DNA of 64,000 bases from Bacteroidales bacterium. Its GTDB lineage: Bacteria; Bacteroidota; Bacteroidia; Bacteroidales; UBA932. Each line of letters opens with the position of its first letter. Positions within the stretch are counted from its first letter, which is position 1. Below, piece after piece: positions 17,353 to 25,697 of this stretch. The DNA is taken from assembly GCA_015060405.1 (NCBI GenBank), contig SUYN01000003.1, positions 1 through 64,000 on the forward strand, given 5' to 3'. Below the pieces are notes generated by a model. It was not told the DNA's origin. It saw nothing but the letters and a program-made list of their open reading frames with translations, and did not search any database. The position numbers and the translations under genes were made by a program.

Positions 17353-18675
17353 ATGATCAAGACGACATATTATCAGGATCTGACTAAGATGAACACCTTC
17401 GGAATGAAGGTTAAGGCCCGCTGTTTCATGGAGTATGATTCGGTGGCGGATCTTGTGGACATTGATTTCGAGGAACTGGCGCGTCCGGTCCTTCATATCG
17501 GCGGAGGCAGCAATCTTCTCTTTACCGATGACTTCAAGGGTACTGTCCTGCACTCGAAGATAAACTTCATTGAGATTCTGGACGAGTGCCGAAGTGTTCC
17601 GGGAACCCCCTCCCGCTCCGTGGGCCCCTCCCCCTACCCGGGGGTGGGAAAATGTTCCCTCCACACAAACGGCACATCGTCTGAAGATGTCGATTCTTCA
17701 TGTGTGGCGGATAAAGATGCATCTGAGACGGTGCTGGTGTCGGTAGGTGCTGGAGTCGTGTTCGATGATTTCTGTGCATGGGCGGCGAAGGAAGGCCTCT
17801 GGGGTGTCGAGAACCTGTCTTACATTCCGGGCGAGGTGGGAGCATCTGCCGTGCAGAACATCGGGGCGTATGGCGTTGAGGTCAAGGATGTCATCAGGAC
17901 GGTGTATTGCTATGACACCCAGGAGGAGGAATTCGTGAATTTCTCCGTTGAAGAATGTGGCTACGGATACCGTGATTCCATCTTCAAGAATCCTGAAATC
18001 AAGGGACGATATATCGTGACTCATGTGGTGTTTGCCTTGAGTCGGGAGCCGAGGCCGGTGCTGGATTATGGGCATCTTCGAGAGGCGGTAGCCGGAGGTG
18101 GCATGTCGCTTTCGGGTGAAGCCGGTCCGGTCATGGCTGCAGACTGTCATTCCGAGCGGAGCGGCTGCGGAGACGAGAAATCTCTGACACCAGCCCTGAT
18201 CCGCAAGGTGATAATCAAGATCAGGAAGGACAAGCTTCCGGAACCGTCGGTCATGGGAAGCGCAGGAAGCTTCTTCAAGAATCCTGTGGTGTCTGCCGGG
18301 CATTTTGCCCGTATAGAGGCGGCAGCAAAGGCCGAACATGGCCCTGACTATAAGGTACCTCACTACATCGTCAAGACAGAATGCCATGCCACGCCAGACA
18401 TCTTGTGCGATTCTTCGACTGTCACTTCTGGCGAAGCTGGAGACATAGTCGAGGAGTTTCAGGTCAAGATTCCGGCGGCATGGATGATAGAGCAGTGCGG
18501 CTGGAAAGGCCGGCGCAGCGGCGGAGCCGCAGTCTGGGAAAAGCAGCCGCTGGTGATCGTGAATTATACTGGTGAGGCATATCCGGAAGAGATCACATGT
18601 CTGGAAAAACGTATAATGGCGTCGGTGAAGGCGAAGTTCGATGTAGATCTTCATCCTGAAGTCGAACATGTCTGA
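17353..18675 (+). CDS. murB: UDP-N-acetylenolpyruvoylglucosamine reductase with in-frame insertions
   Basis: 440 residues versus the usual ~330-350. MurB reduces UDP-GlcNAc-enolpyruvate to UDP-MurNAc using FAD/NADPH. Core motifs are intact: LHIGGGSNLLF (49-57), GVENLSYIPGEVGASAVQNIGAYG (FAD), GYRDSIFK (R207), GSAGSFFKNP (proton donor S306) and HPEV (E436). Three segments look inserted: ~79-125, ~248-277 and ~341-370, all in frame and at likely surface loops. Insert 1 contains a G+C-rich palindrome also found at 40333-40350; insert 2 reads CHSERSGCGDEKSL, the translation of a common intergenic repeat. murA follows 25 bp downstream, giving a murB-murA pair. Confidence 0.9.
   Translation: MIKTTYYQDLTKMNTFGMKVKARCFMEYDSVADLVDIDFEELARPVLHIGGGSNLLFTDDFKGTVLHSKINFIEILDECRSVPGTPSRSVGPSPYPGVGKCSLHTNGTSSEDVDSSCVADKDASETVLVSVGAGVVFDDFCAWAAKEGLWGVENLSYIPGEVGASAVQNIGAYGVEVKDVIRTVYCYDTQEEEFVNFSVEECGYGYRDSIFKNPEIKGRYIVTHVVFALSREPRPVLDYGHLREAVAGGGMSLSGEAGPVMAADCHSERSGCGDEKSLTPALIRKVIIKIRKDKLPEPSVMGSAGSFFKNPVVSAGHFARIEAAAKAEHGPDYKVPHYIVKTECHATPDILCDSSTVTSGEAGDIVEEFQVKIPAAWMIEQCGWKGRRSGGAAVWEKQPLVIVNYTGEAYPEEITCLEKRIMASVKAKFDVDLHPEVEHV
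17588..17660 (-). repeat. REP-like palindromic element inside murB (insert 1)
   Basis: On the minus strand the 18 bases at 17647-17630 read CCACCCCCGGGTAGGGGG, identical at 17 of 18 positions to the loop of the intergenic element at 40333-40350. The flanks (GGAACA and TGTTCC-like arms) extend the palindrome. It lies in the extra segment at MurB residues 79-125. Outer limits are approximate. Confidence 0.7.
18145..18188 (+). repeat. GTCATTCCGAGC-type repeat inside murB (insert 2)
   Basis: Begins TGTCATTCCGAGCGGAGCGG and ends AATCTCTGACA, so TGTCA/TGACA termini bound it. This matches the form of dispersed repeats (GTCATTCCGAGC...GAGGAATCT) seen between genes in many Bacteroidales genomes. A partial relative occurs at 62603. 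Read in frame it contributes the HSERSGCGDEKSL residues of MurB. Confidence 0.65.
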
Positions 18676-18700
18676 ATGAAGAAAACAGCATAATAGATAT

Positions 18701-20014
18701 ATGAGTTCATTTATAGTGGAAGGCGGGCATAAGCTCAGCGGAACGATAAGACCTCAGGGCGCCAAGAATGAGGCGCTTCAGGTGATAAGTGCGGTGCTTC
18801 TGACAAAGGAGGAAGTACGCATCGGGAATATTCCGGAGATTCTGGATGTGAAGAACCTTATCCTGCTTCTGGAAGGCATGGGTGTGAAGGTGGCCCGTCA
18901 TGAGAAGGGTGTATATACCTTCAAGGCAGACGAGATCGATGAAGACTATATCATGAGTGCTGATTTCGTGGCGAAATGTGCCAAGCTGCGTGGCTCTGTG
19001 ATGGTCGTAGGGCCGCTGCTGGCCCGTTTCGGCAGGGCATTCTTCCCTAAGCCCGGTGGAGACCAGATAGGTCGCCGCAGGGTCGATACCCATATCCTCG
19101 GCTTCACGAATCTGGGTGCCTCTCAGGAATATGACCAGGACAAGAAGGCATTCTATCTCCATGTTCCGGACGGGAAGTCGCTCGAGGGAAGATACATGCT
19201 TCTGGATGAGGCTTCCGTGACCGGTACCGCGAACATAGTGATGGCAGCGACCCTCGCAAAGGGAGTCACGACCATCTACAACGCAGCATGCGAGCCTTAT
19301 GTACAGCAGCTTTGCAGGATGCTCGTGAGCATGGGGGCGAAGATTGACGGAATAGGGTCCAATCTGCTTACCGTCACTGGAGTGGAGAGCCTTGGAGGCG
19401 CAACCCATAAGGTGCTGCCCGACATGATCGAGATCGGCTCCTTCATCGCACTGGCAGCAATGAACCAGAGCTCCGTGACCATCAAGGATGTAGCATACGA
19501 CGAACTCGGAATAATCCCCGAGTGCTTCCGTAAGCTGGGCATAGACCTGGAACGTCGTGGCGATGACATATATGTCCCTGAACAGGAGAGCTATGTGATA
19601 GATTCCTTCCTTGACGGGTCGATCCTAAATATTGCCGACGCCCCTTGGCCCGGACTTTCTCCTGACCTTTTGAGTGTCATGCTCGTCACAGCAACCCAGT
19701 GCAAGGGTAGCGTGCTCATCCATCAGAAGATGTTCGAGAGCAGGCTCTTCTTTGTCGACAAGCTCATCGACATGGGAGCCCAGATCATCCTCTGCGACCC
19801 TCACAGGGCAGTGGTAGTGGGTCATGACCATAAGTACAGGCTTCGTCCCGGCAAAATGACATCGCCGGACATCCGTGCCGGTATAGCCCTGCTCATTGCG
19901 GCAATGTCGGCCAATGGAACCAGCGTCATCAGCAACATCGAACAGATTGACCGCGGATACGAGGATATAGACATACGCCTGAACGCATTGGGAGCAAGAA
20001 TCACAAGACAATAA
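18701..20014 (+). CDS. murA: UDP-N-acetylglucosamine 1-carboxyvinyltransferase
   Basis: 437 residues. MurA transfers enolpyruvate from PEP to UDP-GlcNAc, the first committed step of peptidoglycan synthesis. Seen: RPQGAKNEALQV near 17-28 (the Lys that binds PEP), GPLLARFG near 104, and the active-site loop KPGGDQIGRRRVDTH at 118-132. D121 stands where E. coli has the catalytic Cys115, the residue alkylated by fosfomycin. Such Asp forms are active and fosfomycin-insensitive in other bacteria, so intrinsic resistance at target level is expected. Follows murB closely; the PHP gene starts 12 bp after its stop. Confidence 0.95.
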   Translation: MSSFIVEGGHKLSGTIRPQGAKNEALQVISAVLLTKEEVRIGNIPEILDVKNLILLLEGMGVKVARHEKGVYTFKADEIDEDYIMSADFVAKCAKLRGSVMVVGPLLARFGRAFFPKPGGDQIGRRRVDTHILGFTNLGASQEYDQDKKAFYLHVPDGKSLEGRYMLLDEASVTGTANIVMAATLAKGVTTIYNAACEPYVQQLCRMLVSMGAKIDGIGSNLLTVTGVESLGGATHKVLPDMIEIGSFIALAAMNQSSVTIKDVAYDELGIIPECFRKLGIDLERRGDDIYVPEQESYVIDSFLDGSILNIADAPWPGLSPDLLSVMLVTATQCKGSVLIHQKMFESRLFFVDKLIDMGAQIILCDPHRAVVVGHDHKYRLRPGKMTSPDIRAGIALLIAAMSANGTSVISNIEQIDRGYEDIDIRLNALGARITRQ

Positions 20015-20026
20015 AACATAACCGGT

Positions 20027-21160
20027 ATGAGACGAATAATCACTATTTTGGCAGGACTGTCCGTATGTGCAGGACTGTCCGCACAGACACATTATGTGGA
20101 TTCTGACAACAAGGACATGCTCCGTCCTTTCACGGTCACAGGAGCAGAACGCACGGAGATCGTGCTGCCCCAGGTGAACGGATACAATGTCTACAAGGCA
20201 GACCTTCATATCCACACATTCTATTCGGACGGACAGGTCTCTCCGCAGTTCCGTGTTTCCGAAGCCTGGAGGGACGGTCTTGATGTGATTGCCATTACGG
20301 ACCACATCGAGTACCGCGTACATGACGCCTATATGGCCGAATATCTCGACGTAAAGCGTCATGAGGACGACAAGAAGGTGGACTTCAATGTGTCGATGAG
20401 GATTGCTCAGAAGGATGCTCCGGCGTACGGAATCACAGTAATTCCGGGAACCGAGATCACCCGTGACGCCGTTACGGTCGGTCACTACAATGTCCTTTTC
20501 TCGACAGACAACAACCTCATCTATGACGATGACCCGCTTGTTGCGATCAGGAATGCCAAGGCCCAGGGCGCCCTGGTGATGCATAACCATCCGGGCTGGA
20601 GACATACTGACATGGTGCCGTCTGCCTTTGAACAGAAGGTGTATGCGGAAGGTCTTATAGACGGAATCGAGATAATGAACACAGATGAGTTCTATCCTCA
20701 GGCAATCGACAGGGCTCTTCAGCACGGCTTCTTCATGTCATCGAACACGGATGTGCATGGTGCGACCGCCGATGAATATCTTGCGCGAGGCTATTACAGG
20801 AACATGACCTTCATCCTTGCGGAAGATAACACCCTTGAGGCTCTTCGCGAAGCGCTCGAGCAGCGCCGGACCCTGGCCTATTCCTATGGAATGATAGCAG
20901 GAGAGGAGGGACTTCTCAAGGACTTCTTCAACGCTTCCGTGACATGCAGGGTGCTTCAGGCAAATGAGGACGGGACAAAGAGAGTGGCCCTGACAAACAA
21001 TACATCCCTTTCATATTATCTCCGTTTCGGAGATGACAACCCGATCCTGCTCGCTCCTTTCACAACCTTGAGATTCACTACCGGCAAGGACGGCAATCTC
21101 GAATTTGTCGTAGAAAACATGTGGATGTCCGGAAACGGCCACCCGCAGATGAAGATTTAG
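20027..21160 (+). CDS. Exported PHP-domain phosphoesterase (Sb-PDE-like)
   Basis: 377 residues with a Sec signal peptide (ITILAGLSVCAGLSA-Q). The PHP metal-binding motifs are present: DLHIHTFYSDG near 65, ITDHIEYR near 95, an E in PGTEITRD near 145, MHNHPGW near 185 and NTDVHG near 240. A C-terminal ~75-residue beta domain follows. Probably a periplasmic metal-dependent phosphodiesterase or phosphatase; the substrate is not evident. It is likely transcribed with murB-murA, though no functional link to cell-wall synthesis is established. Confidence 0.85.
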   Translation: MRRIITILAGLSVCAGLSAQTHYVDSDNKDMLRPFTVTGAERTEIVLPQVNGYNVYKADLHIHTFYSDGQVSPQFRVSEAWRDGLDVIAITDHIEYRVHDAYMAEYLDVKRHEDDKKVDFNVSMRIAQKDAPAYGITVIPGTEITRDAVTVGHYNVLFSTDNNLIYDDDPLVAIRNAKAQGALVMHNHPGWRHTDMVPSAFEQKVYAEGLIDGIEIMNTDEFYPQAIDRALQHGFFMSSNTDVHGATADEYLARGYYRNMTFILAEDNTLEALREALEQRRTLAYSYGMIAGEEGLLKDFFNASVTCRVLQANEDGTKRVALTNNTSLSYYLRFGDDNPILLAPFTTLRFTTGKDGNLEFVVENMWMSGNGHPQMKI

Positions 21161-21388
21161 ACTGTTGCAGGGAAAGTGCTTCTGTAAAAACTATGTGAAG
21201 TCTTGATAGTTAGATTCTTTATTATTATCTTTAAGCAGTTTAAATAGGGACAATCGCGAAATAGGCTCAAAAATATAACAAATTGATTGTCAATGTGATA
21301 AATATTTCTTATCTTAGCTAAAGGAAATAAAAATTCCTCCGAACACCGTGGAAAAGTGAATTTCGGAGGAAATGAGCAAAAATAACTC

Positions 21389-22525
21389 ATGGCAAAAGTA
21401 CGAAATTTATCTGACATTCAGCAAGAGATTGCATTTACCGAGTTTGATTTTTATCAGCGATACGAAGAGAGCTTCAAGACATCGGAACTTGGACGGATCA
21501 AGTCACTTCTTCCTCTTCGCGAGATGACGATATCGTTCGGGTTGGTAGAAGAGAGGCCGAAGAGTTTGAGAGTGAAGTGAGGAAGAAAGTCCTTCTTCAC
21601 ACCTGAGGGCAAGCTGGCGTTCTTGAAGATGTATACAGGATTGTCAGCTCCGAAGCTGATGGAGGCTCTGAATGGTAATATCCATTATCAGATCTTCTGC
21701 GGCATCAGTTCTCAGCCAGGTGAACATAGGTTAAAAACGAAGTGCAACGATATAGAAGACGTGAACCTTGAGTATAGGAAGCAGCGCAAGCACACTCACA
21801 AGCAAACAAGGAAGATGATAATGAGACTGCTAGCACTGCTGGGGAAGATGCTCGGTGAGATCCGTAGACAGATGCGCGTCCATCCAGATGAAGAACTGTT
21901 GAATGACAGGCAGTTGGATATGCTTGGGACTATCACGCGGGTATACCGCCAGCAGAAGAACCACCTCAAGAGTGGTGACTCTCGCGAGAGTATCCTGAAC
22001 AGAATTGTAAGCGTCAGCAAACCTTACATCAGACCGATAATCAGAGGCAAGGAGACCAAGACTGTAGAGTTTGGAGCGAAGTGCAACAATATATTGATTG
22101 ATGGTATTTCCTTCATTGAAAAGTTGTCATTCAATGCCTTCAATGAAGGAACAAGACTGAAGCATTGCGTGTCTCTGTCAGAGAAACTGACCGGAGTGCC
22201 TGTGAAGAAGATAGGTGGTGACCATGGTTACTCAGGAAACGATAACAGAACGTTCTGCAAGGAGAACAAAATCGAGACCTCCTTCACTCAGAAAGGTAGG
22301 ACCGGCGAGAACGAGGTGAAGAATGCAACCAAGCGGGAACTTGCCAGAGTAAGAGCCACAGCGATGGAAGGCTCATTTGGAACTCAGAAAGAACATTACG
22401 GACTTCGAAAGATAGCGGCGAGGATAAAATCGACAGAGATCATGCTGATCTTCTTCGGTATCCACACAGCAAATGTGGTCAACCTTGCAAGACGAGCGTC
22501 AGTCCAAGTAGTTCTTGCAGCCTGA
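21389..22525 (+). pseudogene. IS5/IS1182-type transposase, disrupted
   Basis: One frame runs through the whole gene, interrupted by an in-frame TGA at 21578-21580 between SLRVK and GRKSFFTPEGK, where relatives have an Arg codon. After HYQIFCGI about 110 residues present in full-length relatives are missing; these include the first catalytic Asp. The rest is well preserved: VEFGAKCNNILIDGISFIEKLSFNAFNEGTRL, IGGDHGYSGNDNR (second Asp) and AMEGSFGTQKEHYGL (Glu). The element cannot encode its own active DDE transposase. Family is assigned from remembered Bacteroidota relatives. Confidence 0.85.
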
Positions 22526-22526
22526 T

Positions 22527-22542
22527 GTTCCACGCGTGGAAC
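22527..22542. repeat. 16-bp perfect palindrome after the transposase
   Basis: GTTCCACGCGTGGAAC directly follows the transposase stop codon. It is a loopless perfect palindrome, so more likely a protein site or chance than a hairpin terminator. Confidence 0.6.
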
Positions 22543-22589
22543 GCAACTTTACGGGAGTGGTGGCTCCAGACATGACTGAAAATGAAAAA

Positions 22590-22613
22590 ATCGGCCCTGA
22601 AAACAGAGCCGAT
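22590..22613. terminator. Terminator-like hairpin at the IS right end
   Basis: ATCGGC (22590) pairs with GCCGAT (ending 22613), with six A residues on the left and an A-rich stretch on the right. The A-run makes it most terminator-like in the minus direction. Confidence 0.45.
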
Positions 22614-22772
22614 GATATAAAAAAACGATGAGTATGATCGGAAAAATAAGGGAAAGTCAGCCGGTTGACTCAGATTGAAGGAATTAAATGACTATCCCTA
22701 AATAATATGGGGACGAGAGATTCTTACACGTTTTGTATCTGCTTTTCAACTTTATACTTTGAACCCCAGATT

Positions 22773-24257
22773 ATGAAAAAGTTTATTTATTCCCTTCTTG
22801 TCGTGTTCTTGGCGACAGTTTCCTGCACAAAGGCAGACTTCCATGCTCCTGTGACAGATTTTGATGACCATGGGAAGAGCCTGATTGTAAGGAACGATTC
22901 AAATCGAGTTTCTATCACAGATATTTATGGCATTATTGCAAAGGATTTCCCTCAAACAAAAGGTTCAATTGGTGTCAATGATTTCGAGGTAACTTCTTAT
23001 GTCCGCAATAGGACAGACACCTTGATGTATATATTGAATACAGGTGGTAATGGCTGGAAGATTTATTCTCCTGATAAACGCACACCAGCCATTTTGGCTG
23101 AGGGAGACAGAGGGTCATTTTCTTTGGAAGATGGCAGTCCGGCTGTAGCGGTTTGGCTTGATTGCCTCGCAAATGATATGGAGAGGGTGCTTGAGTCCAG
23201 TGATGATGAACTGACATTCTGTTCCGAAGATATTCAAGCCTATAAGGGGTTCTGGAATCGATCGTCAGGTCAGACGGAGGAGGTGCAAGACGTGCTGGAT
23301 TCAATAGTTCGACCTTTTCCGCTTCCATTACCTAAAGGACATTGGGAGGAAGAAATATATAGTACGGTCATAGAATACGATCGTGTAGATCATATGGTAC
23401 CTAAATGGGATCAATGGAGTCCATATAACAGGTGTTGTCCATATTATGTGAGTAATCCTACACAGAGAGCCTGTGCTGGATGTGTCGCGGTTGCTGGCGC
23501 TCAGATATTATATTATCTGCATAATAACCTTGGTGTTCCTCATAGTGCGTATAGTTATGGAACTTGTGTTGGCAACGTCGACAGCTACCAGAGGCATTTC
23601 ACTCATGAATCTACTGAAGTATGGGAACAGATGAGTGTCGACTATATCTCTCCTAATGATACTCTTTTCTCTGGGGACACTCTTCTCCCTGAGGCTGTTC
23701 TGATAGGATATGTGGGCGCATTGGTAGATATGCATTATCGTGATAATATTTTATTTGATATACAATACTCGTGGGCTTTGCCGAGAAATATCAAGGATAA
23801 TGTTCTAGATTACTATAATATAAGTTCCTCAAGAGGTGATTACGATGAGGATGTTGTTCAGTCCAACCTGTTGAATCAGATGCCGGTTGTAGTGTCTGCT
23901 ACAAATTTGTTGATTCCTGCAGATTTCAATATACATTGCTTTGTGATAGATGGCTATCGAAGAATGCGTACAAAATACACTTATTACCATTATTTCGTTA
24001 TAGAAGAGCCTCCTACGAGACCTGTTACGATGCCAGCACCGTATTCAACTTATAGTTATTCAGAGCCAGAAATGACTGCTGTCAAGATAAATTGGGGTTG
24101 GCATACTCAATGGGATGAGGATAATCCGTTGAATGATGGCTGGTATACTTTAACCGGTGGTTGGACCGTGGTGCAAATTGATGAAACATATGATTATAAT
24201 CATAATCGAAATATGATATATGGTTTTGAATATGTGGAGCCTGTCAGTATGTTATAA
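22773..24257 (+). CDS. C10 family (streptopain-type) cysteine protease, lipoprotein
   Basis: About 494 residues from ATG 22773 (MKKFIYSLLVVFLATVSC); an upstream in-frame ATG at 22707 lacks signal-peptide character. Lipobox ATVSC anchors it to the envelope. After a long propeptide-like region (~20-215), the catalytic Cys lies in CAGCVAVAGAQILYYL (C237), the His in IHCFVIDGYRR (H388), and NWGW near 430 gives the Asn/Trp. This matches the SpeB/C10 fold; Bacteroides C10 proteases have been linked to host-protein cleavage. The gene is AT-richer and uses rarer codons than its surroundings, consistent with transfer. It sits just after an IS remnant. Confidence 0.88.
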   Translation: MKKFIYSLLVVFLATVSCTKADFHAPVTDFDDHGKSLIVRNDSNRVSITDIYGIIAKDFPQTKGSIGVNDFEVTSYVRNRTDTLMYILNTGGNGWKIYSPDKRTPAILAEGDRGSFSLEDGSPAVAVWLDCLANDMERVLESSDDELTFCSEDIQAYKGFWNRSSGQTEEVQDVLDSIVRPFPLPLPKGHWEEEIYSTVIEYDRVDHMVPKWDQWSPYNRCCPYYVSNPTQRACAGCVAVAGAQILYYLHNNLGVPHSAYSYGTCVGNVDSYQRHFTHESTEVWEQMSVDYISPNDTLFSGDTLLPEAVLIGYVGALVDMHYRDNILFDIQYSWALPRNIKDNVLDYYNISSSRGDYDEDVVQSNLLNQMPVVVSATNLLIPADFNIHCFVIDGYRRMRTKYTYYHYFVIEEPPTRPVTMPAPYSTYSYSEPEMTAVKINWGWHTQWDEDNPLNDGWYTLTGGWTVVQIDETYDYNHNRNMIYGFEYVEPVSML

Positions 24258-24264
24258 TTTAATA

Positions 24265-25023
24265 ATGAACGCTATGAAGAGTTTAGGTGTAATGAGTTTA
24301 TTGGGGGTTTTGCTTTCTACGTCTTGTCTTATGATAGGGGCTTCGGCGACGCCCTCGCTGGATGTATGGTTTCTGCCTGGGGAGTGCTTTGGAAATCCTG
24401 TCCTAAAATCACATTCGGTTCGGGTTGTGTCTTCCAGGACCCAATTCTCTTTTGGTTTGAGAATTAAAGATTTTACTTCGGAAAGATATGGCAAGAATAT
24501 TCGTCCTGGGACAATAAGATATGTCCCGTCTGAAGAACTCTATGCTTCCTTTGGCGAGAATGCTCAGATTGTCAAGTCTGAGTATGACCAGGGGTTTTAT
24601 GACTTTATTGGCAGTTCCGGTATAGATCCCAGGGCTGAACTCATTACAGTGGTGTCGGATGGTGAGATAACTTTAACGGCTGATAAAGATATTGCGGGAT
24701 ATAAGTCCGGTGAAAATCTGCCGGTTTCTCTTAAAATAGTTAAAGGCTACGGCCCTCACCCTTATGATTTTGTCAATCAGCTTTTTGAGATACCATTAGA
24801 TTACGAATATATGTTGTCCCGCAGTTTCAATGTCATTCTGCCTGTAGGATCCGATTATTGGCAGCAGGTAGCGGAAACGATTACATTTGAGTTGAAAATG
24901 CCTGTCAAGGTGGTTATGTATCTCAATTGGCTGAACGACAAGATTTCTGATTCGGATGCTCCGGTTCCTTATGAGGATAAGGTGCTGTATTGTAAATTTA
25001 CGACTGACTTTACTCTCAAATAG
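24265..25023 (+). CDS. Lipoprotein of unknown function, paired with C10 protease
   Basis: About 252 residues from ATG 24265 (24274 is also possible). Signal peptide with lipobox LSTSC, then a mostly beta-type sequence (DVWFLPGECF, RTQFSFGLRIKDF, ELITVVSDGEITLTADKDI) with no family I can name with confidence. It begins seven bases after the protease stop and shares its AT-rich composition, so the two probably form one transcript. In Bacteroides some C10 proteases are co-encoded with small Spi-like inhibitors; this protein is larger and no propeptide-like similarity is obvious, so an inhibitor role is only a hypothesis. Ends overlapping the convergent methyltransferase by 8 bp. Confidence 0.65.
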   Translation: MNAMKSLGVMSLLGVLLSTSCLMIGASATPSLDVWFLPGECFGNPVLKSHSVRVVSSRTQFSFGLRIKDFTSERYGKNIRPGTIRYVPSEELYASFGENAQIVKSEYDQGFYDFIGSSGIDPRAELITVVSDGEITLTADKDIAGYKSGENLPVSLKIVKGYGPHPYDFVNQLFEIPLDYEYMLSRSFNVILPVGSDYWQQVAETITFELKMPVKVVMYLNWLNDKISDSDAPVPYEDKVLYCKFTTDFTLK

Positions 25024-25669
25024 GCTTAGGGCTATTTTTACGGATGACATTCAGGCCGTCGCGGAGGGGGATGATTACAGACTCCACGCGGCGGTCTTCC
25101 TTTACCATGTCGTTGAAGCGTGCGATGCCGAGGGTCTGCTTGTCCTGCGGCAGCGGGTCCTGGCAGATCTTGCCGTCCCAGAGGACGTTGTCTGCCAGGA
25201 TCAGTCCGCCGGGGCGGACCATGTCGAATACGAGGTCGTAATATTCGCAATATTCCCGCTTGTTTGCATCCATATATACGATGTCGTACATCTTTCCCTG
25301 ACTCTTCAGGTCCCGTATGCTGTCCTTGCAGTCTCCTATGTGCAGTCCGATCCTGTCAGAGAGTCCCGCACGGTCAAAACCCTCCAGAATGAGATCCTCA
25401 AGCTCGTCGTTGAGTTCGAGGGTGTCCAGATGACCGCCTTCCGGAAGGGCGGATGCCATGCATATGGCGGAATAGCCGGTGAAGGTGCCCAGCTCAAGGA
25501 TGTCTGTGGCGCCTGTCATCTGTACGAGCATGCGCATGAGCTGTCCCTGGGCGTGGCCCGACAACATTCTTGCATGATTTGTCCTTATATGCGTCTGCTT
25601 CGTGACCCATTTCAGTGCCTCGCTCTCTGCAGTGGCGTGCTGCTCGATGTATTTATATATCTGCTCCAT
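25016..25669 (-). CDS. Class I SAM-dependent O-methyltransferase
   Basis: About 217 residues from ATG 25669 (MEQIYKYIEQHAT). This start leaves a 28-bp gap after the M16 gene; the frame is open further upstream but would overlap it. SAM-binding motif DILELGTFTGYSAICMA near 55-70, acidic loop LDTLELND near 80, and YDIVYMDANKREY near 128 plus GGLILADNVLWDG near 150 match the family-3 (catechol/caffeoyl-CoA type) O-methyltransferases, with divalent metal ligands in the DANK and DNVLW segments. Cytoplasmic; the substrate is unknown. Confidence 0.9.
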   Translation of the reverse strand: MEQIYKYIEQHATAESEALKWVTKQTHIRTNHARMLSGHAQGQLMRMLVQMTGATDILELGTFTGYSAICMASALPEGGHLDTLELNDELEDLILEGFDRAGLSDRIGLHIGDCKDSIRDLKSQGKMYDIVYMDANKREYCEYYDLVFDMVRPGGLILADNVLWDGKICQDPLPQDKQTLGIARFNDMVKEDRRVESVIIPLRDGLNVIRKNSPKPI

Positions 25670-25697
25670 TTTTATCTGCTCTGCATTCCTTTTCCGG

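Larger units (their letters stand above)
21245..22700 (+). mobile_element. Degenerate insertion sequence remnant
   Basis: Contains the disabled transposase at 21389-22525. Candidate terminal inverted repeats are TAGGGACAATC at 21245 and, on the other strand, TAGGGATAGTC from 22700 (9 of 11 matching). No clear target-site duplication was found, so the ends are tentative. An inner palindrome (TTCCTCCGAA at 21334 with TTCGGAGGAA ending 21371) precedes the transposase start and could block read-through translation. Confidence 0.6.

Noticed and set aside
17698..18669. 323-residue minus-strand frame opposite murB
   Set aside because: No signal or motif; murB is intact on the plus strand.
21157..21417. 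86-residue minus-strand frame over the IS left end
   Set aside because: It covers the inverted repeat and transposase start and has no recognisable domain.
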